Positions 1-12,800 of a stretch of 64,000 nt of DNA are shown here, one piece after another. Within the stretch, counting starts at the first letter, position 1. The number at the start of each line of letters is the position of its first letter. The stretch spans positions 186,001-250,000 of the forward strand of contig MCGO01000050.1 in NCBI GenBank assembly GCA_002104985.1. The letters are read 5' to 3'. The translations under genes were made by a program, and so were the position numbers. The notes beneath the pieces are model-generated. The model was not told the DNA's origin. It made no database searches and saw only the letters and a list, made by a program, of their open reading frames with translations. The stretch is from Rhizoclosmatium globosum (Eukaryota; Chytridiomycota; Chytridiomycetes; Chytridiales; Chytriomycetaceae).

Positions 1-1948
1 AAGACGGAGACTGGTTGTTTGGTTCTACCACAACCAATCCATTCAAGAAGGGATGGTTCCCACGAAACTTTACGGAAGTGTACGACGAGGCAAAGGAGGC
101 AGCTGAAGCAGCCGCTGCTGCTGCCGCCGCTGCCGCTGCCGCTGCGGTTCCAGTCGTCCAAAAATCAAACGAACCAATCGGAGTCGCAATAGCACAATTC
201 GCATACTCTGCAACTCGAGATGACGAGTTGAGCGTTGAAGTGGAGGAGTTTCTCACAATCTTTGACAAGAGCGGTGGAGACTGGTGGGACGTGATGAACG
301 AAAAGGGAGCACGTGGATTAGTTCCAGCCACTTATTTGAAAGAAGACGGAGCAAGTCCAGTTTCTGCTGTGGGTGCACCACCACTTGAACGGGAATACAG
401 TCTCCGTGCATCGGTGCAAGGATCGCAGGATGACTCGTTCCTCTCTGCTGTGCCCAGTATGACTCGTGGATCTACTTCGCAGGCGGCTGTGTCGTCAGAA
501 GGATTCCAACATTGGGCGAGTGTTGTTGATCCAAACTTGTTGGCGCAGTTGAGTATGCAAGACCGAAAGAGACAGGAAGCTATTTCGAACTTATTCAGAC
601 GGAATGTCACTATTTGCGGGATTTGCAGTTACTTGTGGAGGTGAGAGGAGTTGTGTTTTTGTTTGTTCCCCCTCTCCAGTTTTTTTCTCACTTTTTCCTT
701 TTCACCCCCACCCTTCAACCTCACAACAAATAGGTTTTCTATCAGCCAATGAGCCAATACCTATCACAAAACGATTTGCGAACAATTTTCGCCAATATTG
801 AAGATATTTTGATGGTCAATATTATGATTTTCAGTGATTGGGAGGCTGCACAGTTGGAGTCTCGGTATGTTGTGACCAACATTGGAGCGCTTTTCCAGAA
901 GCACGTAAGTATATTTTCGTGATTTACATGGAATAAGTTAGGATTGTCGCTGACACTGGGTTTGATGACAAATATAGGCTGCTGCCCTTGAATGCTACGC
1001 CATATACTGTGGAAACCAAGGAGTTGCATCAAGAGTGCTTCAAAAGAAGCGCTCAGAGATTCCAGCCCTACAAGAGTTCTTGAAGGTTTGTGCCTCGATA
1101 TTACATTATTCGTGTATTGAAAAACTTTGCTAACATTTATGCCAATAACAAAATAGAAATGCCAACAAAACCCACGTTGCCGTTCCTTGGATCTTAGTTC
1201 CTTCTTGTTACAACCTATGCAGCGTATCACACGATACATTATCTTGTTGAAGCAAATTCTGCACTACACACCACCTGAGCATCCCGAATATTCCAGTGTG
1301 ACACGTGCAGTTGAAATGGCTGATCGAGTAGCCGAACGAGTTAATGTGGCTGTAATGGCGGTAGAAAGTCGGGACAAGCTGGAAGCGATTGAAGCGCAAG
1401 TTGACTTTGCTGGATCCGACTTTGTGAGTTTTTTTATTATTTCTGATTGGAGAAACCAGTGAAACTCAATCAGTTCTCCAGATGAAGGTTGACATTTTGG
1501 GACCGTCCCACTATGGAGGGCCTCGAGGGTACTTATTTGAAAGTGCATTGGCGAAATCAAAGAGCGGCAAAAAACTGTATGGATACATTTTAACAGACAT
1601 GATTCTGCTTGTGCAACCACAGACTGGACTGTTTAAAAACTCCAACTTTGCGTATGGCTTGTATCATGCAGTTGAGTAATTTGATTTTGAGAAACGCATA
1701 CCTAAAGTGCGAATACTAAATTTGTTTTAAAAACAAAAAAAAAAAAAACACAGCCTATTTTGGTGGGTAATGCTATTCTTCGAGACGTGCCCAAGAATAT
1801 GGTGGGGAGCAAGGAGGTTGGACATGTGGACGATACGACATTCCAGATTGTGCAAGGGGACGAGGTAATTACGCTCAAGGCGCCTAGCGCAGGCATCAAG
1901 AACAAGTGGTTCTCGTACCATGAGAGCGCCAGAAAAGCGTTGAGATAA
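1..1948 (+). CDS. SH3-SH3-DH-PH Rho guanine nucleotide exchange factor, 5' partial
   Basis: Activates Rho/Cdc42-type GTPases. Exons: <1-640, 734-904, 978-1085, 1157-1423, 1482-1670, 1754-1948; every intron is phase 0. The window opens inside an SH3 domain (ending GWFPRN). After an Ala-rich linker comes a second SH3 (about 175-350, with WWDV and a GLVP end). The DH domain starts at ELIQTE and contains LLQPMQRITRY, the conserved helix of the exchange domain. A PH domain follows (YGYILTDMILL). The arrangement resembles the C-terminal half of intersectins. The last intron appears to use a GTTGAG donor. One oddity: the reading frame breaks at about 582-586, just before the DH domain. One missing T in a T-run would restore RQEAI-FELIQTE, so this is a sequencing error or a recent mutation. 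All downstream exons close in frame, which favours an otherwise intact gene. Confidence 0.85.
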
Positions 1949-2054
1949 AGGGTTGTTTTGTTTTTTCTGTGGAGGCAAATGGGAAGAGTAAAGGAAAAAA
2001 TGTATTCTATTTATTGTAAGGGACAGGAGAGGAGAAGCCCTTTCCATTCATTTT

Positions 2055-4147
2055 ATGTCCAGTATAAGCGAAGAGCGAGAGATGCATTCGACGCGGCAGA
2101 GAAAGAACAGCCACCCATCCATCAATCCGTTCTCTGGAAATGCGCTTCCATACAGCAACCGCGGCGGATCGGGCGGCAGCAACTCGCACTTGACACTGCG
2201 CCGCATCTCTCTTTATGGGACGATTGTAGTTGTGCTCACTGTGCTGTACCTGTTTGTGTCAGGCAGTGGTACGAGTACTAGTAGTAGTAGTAGCACTAGT
2301 AGTGGCAGCAGCAAGGCCGAGAAGGTGATTGTTGAGAAGGTTGTTGAAAAGGTGGTGGAGAAGGTTGTCACTGTTGAGGTTCCTGCCTCAAACACAAACA
2401 CAAACACGAACTCGAACGCAAACGCAAATGCCCTCCGTCCAGCAACAAACTCAAATGTGAATTCAAACTGCGGCGCCTCAGCCTCGCCCGCATCGCAGTA
2501 TGTTTTGATGGTCGATGCGGGCTCAACGGGCTCCCGAATCCACGTTTACAAGTTCTCCCACTGTGTCGATAATGTCTCTCACAAGTCGCTTGGTGCGTTG
2601 TTTGTTGGGCGTTGGATGTTGCGGGTGGGTCTTGGGTCTGATTCAAAACAAACAGGAAACCTGGTTCTTGACGACGAACTCTTTGAGCAAATCAAGCCTG
2701 GTCTCTCGTCTTACCCCACTGATCCTCTGAAAGCCGCAAAGTCTCTTGATGTCCTGCTTGATAAGGCAAAGGCCCGTGTTCCTGTCGAACTCTGGGGTTG
2801 TACCCCTATTGCTGTCAAGGCCACTGCTGGTAACTTATACTTTGCACACTTACTGCATTCATGATCTCATTTAAACCCCGATTGGTTTGTTTCATAGGTC
2901 TTCGTTTGATTGGTGCCGAAAAGAGTGAAGCTATCCTCAAGGCCATTCGTGAACGTTTGGAAACTGTCTATCCCTTTAATGTTGTCAAAGGAGACGGCAT
3001 CTCGGTTATGGACGGAAAAGACGAAGGTACGGAAGATGGCGAAGCTAATTTTGCGGAGACAGGAGGGGCTATATGAATGACGAACTCACATCCGATAGAG
3101 AAAGCTATATTTGGAACTGGGAATGAGTGAAATAATGTGTGGAATCATGTGGAATGATGTGTGGAATCATCCTGAACGGCGAATGGATGATAAATCATTT
3201 CTAATACCCCCACACACAAACTAATATGTCTGTTCACAGGAGTCTTTGCTTGGATTACCGTAAACTACCTTCTCAACTCTATTGGTGCAAGCGCGAAAAC
3301 AAAGTCTGCTGCAATCATGGACTTGGGTGGTGGATCAACACAAATTGTCTTCGAACCAAAGTCATCCATTACAGTCACCGAAGCCACACACCGAACATCT
3401 CTCAATTTCGGTGGAAAAGATTACACCCTCTACCAACACTCTTTCCTCGGCTACGGACTCATGGAGGGCCGCAGAAAGGTTCTCGAAGCTGCCATCTCCA
3501 AACTCGATTCAAAGTTGTCTTGTTTGGGAACCGGTGTGACTATGCCTGTCAAGAAACCTGGAGACGCTGGTGTCAGCAACAAGGCTGCCGGTGAAGTCGA
3601 AATTGTTGGAACTGACGAAGGCTTCGAGCAGTGCTCCAAATTCGTCAGTGGGAACTTGTTTGACAAGAACCCGGCGCTGTGCAAGAGTTCTGCACCGGAC
3701 ACGTGTTCTTGGGATGGTGTTTACATGCCAAAGTTGCATTCCTCCTTCGATGGCGATATTTACGCCTTCTCCTACTTTTACGACCGTGTGGCGGATTTGG
3801 GTGTGCTCACAAAGGGGAACCCTGACGATGGATTTGAGTTTACGATCACGGAGGTAGAGACACTCGCTGTTGCAGTGTGTAAGGCGATTGATGGTGACGT
3901 TTCCGCACGAAAGTCACTTCCAGAGACTGTGCAAAAAGCTATGGATAAGGAACCGGGTCTTTGTTTGGATTTAGGGTTCATTTATCACATGTTGAGAACT
4001 GGGTATGAATTGTCGGATTCACGGACTTTGAAAACTGCAAAGAAAATTAAGGGTGTAGAGACGGGATGGTGTCTGGGAGCAGCTATTCATTTGGCGGATT
4101 CCATGATGAGTGGAGAGAAGGGCGTTGCCGGAGTTTGCAGGAGTTGA
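2055..4147 (+). CDS. Golgi GDPase/apyrase-like nucleoside diphosphatase (GDA1/CD39 family)
   Basis: Hydrolyses nucleoside diphosphates (GDP, UDP) released by glycosyltransferases in the Golgi lumen. Exons: 2055-2592, 2656-2829, 2898-3026, 3240-4147, giving 582 aa. It has a short basic cytosolic tail and a single membrane anchor at about residues 48-70 (type II protein). A Ser/Thr- and Asn-rich stalk follows, then the apyrase conserved regions VDAGSTGSR (ACR1) and DLGGGSTQ (ACR4). Length and layout match Gda1-type enzymes. Intron 1 is 63 nt and in frame, so an unspliced reading also stays open. I call it an intron because family alignment joins KSL directly to GNLVLDD. Intron 3 (3027-3239) is longer and carries small GTGGAAT repeats. 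The start is the first ATG ahead of the anchor. CD39-type ecto-apyrase is the alternative; the Golgi role is inferred from the short tail plus anchor. Confidence 0.88.
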
Positions 4148-4749
4148 TTGATTTTTCTTTTCGTATTTTGTTTGTCTGCCGTTCTACTCCCCGCAAGTAA
4201 AATATGGGCTCTTTCTTATTTTCTCTCAAGCCATTCACCAATCAGAAGGAGGAATCGTCGACGCGTTCCAGTCATTCCATGGGCATTCTGCAACCAAAAG
4301 AAAAATTTGTGCCCTTTGTCTCCCACACAACAAGAACGCAAACGGCGAGACAGATATCCCAAGAACCCATACCCTGTTTCAGAATCATTCTACATAACTG
4401 TTGTGCTCTGAAGCCACAAGTGGTTCGTATTATACTTGGGCAACGTTGAGAGTTTAGGACGGCTTTTGTCTCCCAACATTGTACCGAATATCTTACACTA
4501 ATCATCATTTATATAATAGTATATCTGCTTCTAGACTTTATATTTGTTCTTATCTACGCGTATTTAAGTGACTAAGGTATCAATGTCTCCCTTTCCCATT
4601 CTCAGATGAGTCATCTTCCAGAAGATGACTATACACGTACAACGTTATATAATTGCATCTCATTCTTCTTTACAATTATTGTATGCTTCGTGTTGGACCA
4701 ATCTCTAACCTCTCAAATTTAGCAATTTGTCTCCCATACCCCAAAGAAT
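4148..4749. other. intergenic spacer, nothing recognisable
   Basis: About 600 bp between the GDPase stop and the next start. It presumably holds the GDPase 3' UTR and the promoter of the following gene. I see no conserved coding frame, RNA gene or repeat. It turns AT-rich after about 4500. Confidence 0.5.
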
Positions 4750-6843
4750 ATGTCATCTCCCACACCCTATTCTTCGTTCAAGCGAACCGTTCATATCCCA
4801 GGAAATCATGCACTCCCACCAGGAATCAGCAACCAAGTCGCCTGGGAACTGAGTTACGCCCGGAGTGACCCAAACGATCCATCAACCCCACCCTCAGCCC
4901 TTGCAAACACCCACCCAGAACACCAACCCCAACCAATCCAATCCCAAGACCCAACCGGAGTCCTCCAAGGCCTCCGCGTCACCGAACGCGAGCTCCAAAC
5001 CCTCCGCGAATGGGACAAAATGCTCGGCGGAAGCAGCGCCGTGAACGCTGCAGCCGCCATGCTCTTCGAAGCCAGCGGCGGGTGCGGGACAAGTCTGTCC
5101 ACCAACCCAGGCGTGAAATTCGGGTTCACGAATGGAGGCGGGTATTTGAGTCCACACGTGATCCAGATGCAAATGTTGAGCCGTATGTATGCGAGTACGG
5201 GTGCAGCTGCGTGGGGAGCCGGGCGGAGAGGGAAAGTTCGTGTTCCTGTGGGTGGATGGCCTAGCGGTGTTACTGGTGTTGAATTTGGAATGGGGATGAA
5301 GACGATTCCGTTACCTCCTAAAGATGGGATTGTTAAAAAAGTGCCGGAGGATGTACGGGGTCCGTTGGTTGGAAACGCGGGGGCCAGTTTGCAGATGGAA
5401 ATTCGAAAGTTTGAAAAATTGGATAAGGAGGGAGAGCTTCAGTTGCCTGATAATAATGTTGTGCGGGCACAGAAAATTGAGAGCAGACAAAAGAATGAGG
5501 TTGCGGCGAAGGGTGAGTTTGAAAAGTTCTTGGCTGCAGAAGCGGAAAAGGAGAAGCAAAAGGCCGCAAAAGAAGGCGATGAGGAGGATGAGAAGGAAAA
5601 GGAGGAAACCGAAGAAGCCAACTCAGCGTCCTCTCCTGAAGATGAAAATATTCGATGGCTTGAATGGGCTGCCGCGTTGATAGCAAATTCCAACAACATG
5701 AAGGCGAAGCAAACATTGGAACCCATCTCACATGTATCTACGCTTGAAGCCACACAAGTACCAAAAACTCAACCCAATATTCCGCATAATCCTCAATCAA
5801 GTAATAAGCGCCCGCAGTCGGCCAGGTCAATGAAAGCAAGGACATTACAGCCACTTCAGGTTCCCAATTCTGCACCTTCTTCGATTGGCACTTCTTCGAA
5901 AATTCCATACGCTGTGAACAGCCCCAATCCACCACCTGGACCTCCAGGATCCGCTGACTCAATTGTTGTATCAAATCCTGCTCATTTGCCATTACCATAC
6001 TACCAAAACCGCAGGTTCCACTCGAACCCAATTCATCCTGATTACTTGACCAGCTCTGACCTTCCTGTTACTGTGACCCACACAAACCCCAACTTTCCCC
6101 AAGTATACCACAAAGAATCAATTTACATGACTGAGTTTTCAAACCGAATGCAAATTCCAGCCAAGTATGTTGCGGCATTCAATATTGCGGCTCGAGTCAA
6201 TGGAAAGCCTCTGGCACAAGCTATTCCAGGAACTGAAAATGTCGGGGGAATCATTGGCACATCGTTGAAAGCATCCAATCCGCCTACTCCTAACAATCAA
6301 AGTCTTAATTACGAATCTACTTTTGGATACGGTTATGGAAATGTCAAGACAACTCAACCCTCAGTCGTAACTCAACGAACCACCAGTACTGGTGCATTGT
6401 TGCCTCCGCGACGTCCCAGACCACCACAGGTCCAACTCCCACAACCAAGCACGCTACCTCTTCCTTCGAAAGGTGCTCCTGCAATTTTGGGACCATTGGT
6501 TGGGTCTTCTAAAGTACTGACATCGGATGACTGGCAAGGATTCCAAGGAATTCAAAAGGGCGCAGGCATTGAAGGAGGCCTCAAACTTGTCAGTGGCTTA
6601 AGTGGAAGAGATGGTGGAGAAATGTACCATGGTCTACCTCCTTGTTTAAGCCCAGAGGTTGCTTCCAACCACTGGAATGCGTTGCTTACATTACCTGGCC
6701 CAGTTGGAAGAAGAGGATGGAATCATGTGGGAAGAGGTAATTTTATTTTCTTCTTTACCTGTATTCTTACACGTTGACACACAGATCATTTGGCAAACTT
6801 TCAACAAGGCGTATCGCCAGTAACAAATTATACTTATCGTTAA
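4750..6843 (+). CDS. uncharacterised protein, Pro/Gln-rich with an acidic-basic coiled segment
   Basis: I do not recognise this protein. Two exons, 4750-6736 and 6785-6843, join in frame to give 681 aa; the intron at 6737-6784 has GTAATT...ACACAG ends. The N-terminal third has a globular-looking part with many Gly residues (about 5040-5300). A highly charged Lys/Glu stretch (about 5480-5640) probably forms a coiled coil, and the rest is Pro/Ser/Asn-rich and likely disordered. There is no signal peptide, membrane segment or enzyme motif. The ATG at 4750 heads the open frame and is preceded by an AT-rich region. Its stop lies 24 bp from the convergent stop of the large minus-strand gene, so the two 3' UTRs must overlap. 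Long uninterrupted coding and clean splicing make it a real gene; function is open. Confidence 0.75.
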
Positions 6844-6867
6844 AAAGCGTTTTATTCACAACATATA

Positions 6868-9800
6868 TTAAATGGAATCCCCATCTGGGCGTTTTGTCTT
6901 TTCACCTCTTCCTGGTAGCAACTGGAAAAGGCCCTTTCCTTTTCTCCCAGAGTCTTCAACAACCCGTTGATCTTTATCTAAACCTGTTTCAGGGGCGAGA
7001 ACGGGTACATCAATTCCGTCCTCATTTTCGGCATTTTTCTTCGCAAACAGCTTTTGCTGAACAAGAGCTCCTGAGTTGTGAAATACGGCTCTGATAGCGT
7101 CTGGATGCTGGGTTTTAGACGTTTGCAATTGAGAAACAGTAAGCAAACCTTTTTTAACAGCGCTGAAAAAATCTTGCCATGCCCAAGTTTTGTTACGATA
7201 TTCCATTGTTGGCATAAGGAAAGTGAGTTGATTCAAGTCTTCAATGTTTTTCTCTTTCAATCCCTAGATACAAGCGTAAGTTAAAGGTTAACAATGAATA
7301 ATCGATGCATACCTTGTAACTTAAGCATAACTGTAACGTAGGTACTTTAATGTAAACAAAACTTCGGTTTTCCGCAGCGCGAGTTTGCATTTCCTTGAAG
7401 TCATCTGATGGTTGTGCGAGTTTTGCTTTCTTTGCACGGGCTGCTACTACGGCTTTCTTTTCAGGAGAATCAGAGGCAGATATTTCATCATCCTCAGCAC
7501 CAGTAGATTTTGGGAAAAAGTACTTTTCCAGAGCCTTACCCGTTTCTCGTGTAATTTGAAGAAGAAGTGGGTAAATATTCATCTAATTACAGTGTTAGCA
7601 GGGATAGCTATTTCGCAAGTAACATCACCTCAAAGTGATCAACCACTCGAATACCGGCTACAGGGGCCATCTCACGCCAATACACTCTCACCATCTTGTT
7701 GCGGGCAAAGTTAATGAACTTAGTATCTCCGAATGGCGAAATCATGTTTCGGAATGCTGAATGAACCATCAAATTTTCTAAATGAAGCTTGTCAATTTCA
7801 AGAGTGTTTAAACTTGACTGGTCTTCATTTTGAATCCAAGAGAATCTTGAATCTGAGATGGTCCATTGTGCGAGGTTGGAGCCATTATCTTGCGACATAG
7901 TCCATACCAAATTTTTCGCATGTATGTTCACTTGAAGTGCAACTTCAAGAGAGTTTCTCTTTTGTTCCAAAATGGATAAAGCCTTCAAGCCCTCCATGAT
8001 TACATACATCTCTTCCTGAAACTGCAATAACCTTTTTCGTACATCATCACTTTGTTGTTCGTTTAATAGATTGACTGGCTTGTGGTCGATGAGAGAATGA
8101 TGTGACTGATGATGGCGGCGAATTTGTTGGTGATAATGATGCTGGTGATGATGATGAGAGTGGGCGTGGTAATGCGAGTCTTGTATCTTTTGGCCAAATC
8201 TGAGAAGTTTTGCACCTTGACGAATCTTTTCTTGCAAGACCAGAACACTGTCTAATACAACCGTCAAGTCTGACATTTGATCAAGGGCAAGCATCATTTT
8301 GCGTAATCGCTTGCTCCGTTCTCCACTCGTTGGGTCATGATACATAAGCAAATTGGTAACAATATCAAGTACATAGAAAAATTGTTTTGAGTTGGCCTAC
8401 AAAGTGTCAATAGTTTCGAAGATAAACTGAAGAATGTTACCTCAATGCGAAAATCAGGGAAATCAACCGTATAACTATCCGTAAAGTCAGCTTTGGTTGT
8501 GCTCGAGTTTCGGCGAACATAAAGTGGGTTTGGCTTGTCACGGTACACTGCAGCTGACGTTCTTCCAACAACGCGTTCAAGGCATTGATCAACTTCAAAG
8601 TCATTCCACGTAATGTTTTCAATTGGCACCCACATGGGCCAAAACGACAGAACCGGAACTTTTGATCCCAATACTCGTTCCTCAACAACACTGTCTCTGT
8701 AATTGTACATAAATGGCTTGGTATAAACATCTTTCTGCGCATCTTCAAAAGCACAAGTGAAGAATTGGGCATTTTGAATGTTAAGGATGGTTCGAACTTT
8801 GACAAGATCCTCATTTTGTCTTTGACTCTCATCCAAATTCATGTTGGAACCATGAGCAGTTGACTCAAGAATATGAATAGATCGGAACTGCATAGTTTCT
8901 GCAACAACCACAACTGAGTGGAGAGCACTAGTGTTGGTTTTTGGAGCTGATTCAAAATTCACTTGCGGGTTGATACATTGAATGATATAACTTGAGTTTA
9001 CACACATGTTCCTTGCAACGTAGTCAGGAGAGTTAGGGTCAGGTGATGGAGTGTAGCTCATCAGATCTGCAAGAGGTGTGCTTGTATCCGAATTAACGGA
9101 CTGAGTTTCCGCAGGCTCGTTGCTTTGTTCGTGATTGACGATCAAGTTATCCATATCGTTCAATAGTTGATCCAATAAATCCTCCGTCATGCCCGATTCA
9201 AACTCTCCTAATAGTTCTGAGTCTGGATCAAACGACGGCCTTTTCTCTTTCTTCTCCTTTTGTGCTTGTTTAATGGATAAACTCAGCAATTCCTTGACAG
9301 TTTTAAGAGCAGCGTTTGAAAGACAGTAAGAAAGAGCCGAGTCTCTGCTGAGCAACGACAGGAATCGCAAAACGATGTTTCGAACATCTCTTTTCCACAA
9401 GAATCGAATATTATGCATAACTGGAAGACGAACTATAAGTTTATGCGGAGAATATTCCAGACTTACCATAGTGGTGATCAAACATATTTTCCTTGTTACT
9501 TGAATCACTCAGCGAATATTCAGTATGCACGGTATTTGTCTCATACTCTGGTATAAAGAAAAATCAAGGGTTTTAAATTAAGATTTACAAAACGAGAACA
9601 ATCTCACCTCGAATGTGAATTTGTGAGTTTCGAATGTGTTTCTCAATCGCCGTCTTCTTTTCAAATAAGTTTTCCAGTTTACTTGTGATTAAGTCGATTT
9701 CCTATACGCAAAGCAATCAGTATTACTCTCTCGAAGTAAGAAAATCTTACCGGCATAACTGAATCATCCAACATTATTTCCTTCTTGTCAGCCAAAGCCT

Positions 9801-12800
9801 TCTGATGATTCACATATTGCCGAATGATAGACTCAAGATCGTCTTTTCGCTTTTGATACAGCTTAATTTGGTCTTTATGAACTTCTGCTTCCGTGTGTAT
9901 TTTATGAGCGGCTTCAAACTTGAAGTCCTCGCTCCGCTTGAAATACTTCACCTATTGGATAAAGAAAGTTTAAGACAGAGCCAATGAAGTGGAAGTTAAG
10001 TACCTTTGGCGACCAAATGAAAGGAATCATATCAAAGTGTTTTGTCACGAAGTTATAATCGATGTCCAAAAACCACTTTTTGTGATCAAGTTCAATTTGT
10101 TTTGCTGCAGCACCACCCACAGCGGCAGCTGAAGTACTTGACCGATACTTATTCTCAGAGCCAAATCGTTCAGATCCAAAAGAAAGAGTGCGCCCTTCAA
10201 CTTCAGTAAACTCGACTTCAGCAGTTTGTAACACCCATCGAGTTGTGTTTGACGCCTCGGACATGCCTTCTTTGATCACCGTGATGTTCTTTTGTTCAAA
10301 TATCAAATCAAAGTCCATCTTGTGGGCACCAAAGCGAAGGCCAACACCTCCTGTAGCATCCTCAAATTCGCACAAGTAACTCAAAAGTAGCGGGACCATA
10401 AATCCCTTGATTTTGTTGGTTTTGATTGATCGACCTAGCTTGGGCTTTTCCAAAACGACGGTCTTTTCCCAAAGTCGACCTCGACGAATTGGTATAATAG
10501 CAAGGGGGGATTGATATACCGGAATTAATTTGACAAAGCGACGGAAAGAGTCATTGGTAAAGCTGTAAAAGTTCAATAAAACATAGAGCCTGAAACACAC
10601 CCACCTTAAGAAATTTGACGATGCTCCATTTTTATCGTATCCCGAATGAGGAGAGGTGATGTTATACACAACATGAATGCATTTCGAACGGAATCCATAG
10701 TAAGAATCCATCACAGCACCGTCTGCAGGCTTTTTGTCTTCAGGAAGCTTCAAAATTACATCACTGTGGCTCTTCCAGATATCTGTTTCTTCAGTGGACC
10801 CTGCTTTGTACGTTGTGAAATGAATACCAGCAGCAATTTTGACCCCTCCAACGAACTGCCCAAATATTTCATCCTTGACTTCTGCGCGATGCGCACCAGA
10901 GATTCGACCCGCTTCGTGGATTGAGTTGGGAATACTCCAAGTGCATCGCCCAGACTCAATCATAATGTTCTCATTGATTCGGTCTGAAAATTCAATGCGG
11001 ACACCTTTCCCAAACGCTATGTCAACACCTTCGGTTCCATAATGGTATCGAGCATCATAGTGGGGAGTATAGGAACCCAGAATACGTAGTTTGAAGTCAC
11101 CATCAGAAATGTTGACAACAGTTCGTCCCAAATGAACCATGTGACGCATTTTATCCCACCATCCAACTAAAAATAAATGTAAGTTAGTATGCTTAGATTT
11201 AGAGTCAGGTACGTACCAGGAGGACTTGGATCAACGGACGCCTTTGTAAATGTATCCAACACACGTATCATATCAGCTAAAGGTGGTTCCACGCACATTC
11301 CCCAAGACATAAACAAAGGAGACTTTTCCCCGACTTTGATGTTAGTGCTTGATTGCATGTAGATCTTTACGGGACAAAGGTTCCTTGAGACGGTAATTGG
11401 AGGAACATTCACGGGACTCAAAGAAAGATCAATAAAGCGTTTTGATTGAGCTGAAGCAAGAAGATCGGCGATAATTAGGAGACCCTCTGTTCTCCATGTT
11501 GTCGTCGTATTGACCGCTGGCACATGGACCAGGGGAACTGGAAAGTCTCGAAGCTGCATAACAAGTTCGGAAATACTCATCGACACATCGCGACAGATTA
11601 AGTCATCATATTCCAATTCTACAGGAGTTTCGTGGTCGATATAGTGAATAGTTTCTTCGATTGTAGGGCATGGCATTGTCGGTGGAGTCACCACCACATT
11701 GAGGTTTATAATTGTAGCATTTAACAGAGGAGGAAAATCTGTGTTAGCCTTTGAGATTCGTTTTATCCAAGACTTGGAATTATATTCCTGCACTGCCCAA
11801 TAGCATTCCTCAAGAAGTCTACGCAATTATCAACCATCAGTAACGCTTTACATAAGTTAAGAAAACGTACTCTGTTGCTTCTCCAGTGTTTTCGTCACGC
11901 AGAGGATGTGCCTTCTTCTGGAAAGCCTTTTCTCTAGCAAGACGTCCAAATTGCTCTTCACATCCTAGCCGATAGTTCCTCGAAAGCTTGGACTCAAACT
12001 CATCATCCAGGATCCGAAATACAAACTTTCCCAGTTTTACACGATACTCCGGCATTTCTTTCTTTTGAAACACAGTCTTTCCTGCAGTTAAGCGCGCCAT
12101 TGACACAAGCCCCATCTTCTCCATTATCAAGCTCTTGACACCCTTTTGCATATTGATCATATCTTCAAATAAGTCTGAAAATTCGAATCCTGGTGGATTC
12201 GTTGCAATCGCTTCTTCTCCTTCAATAGATATGATCATATGGTCAACCGTTTCTTTGAGGAACCCAAGAACTACGTTGTCAATCGTGAGTACCTCCTGCC
12301 ATTGGTATAAATCATCCAACGTTTGCAACGCAACGTTCTTGATATTGCCCTTTCCAACAGCATTATCGACGAATGTTCCATTCAGCTCTTGGAATGCAGC
12401 CTTCAGTTGCGTGTTATTCGCAAACACAGCATCCAAATTCAGCATCTGTAGTGTTATGTCTAAGTCAAGACCAGTAGCCCCTCCGTCACGCGAACTGATA
12501 ATTTTCGTCATCTTGAAAACAGGGAGGTAGGAAGTGAAGCAAACATAGAATCGGCGGAGATTGAAATGAAAATCCACAGTGGGGCACACAAGAGTAAGTT
12601 TCGGTGGTAACCCTTCTGGAACCATAAGCTTCTTAAAATGAAGAGACAATGTATCGCTGGCAACCATTTGTTCACGAAGAATCCAGTCACCTTCGGGAGT
12701 AATGGGTGTTGAAAACTCTGAGATTGCGTCAATGGAAATGTTGACCCCATCCATGATCATGGTTTGGTTGATATCAGGATCAATAATGATTTGGAAGACA

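Noticed and set aside
7108..7150. Possible 41-nt intron in the last exon of the BLTP2 gene (GTTTGC...CCCAG on the minus strand)
   Set aside because: Removing it breaks the reading frame, while leaving it in gives an exact total frame.
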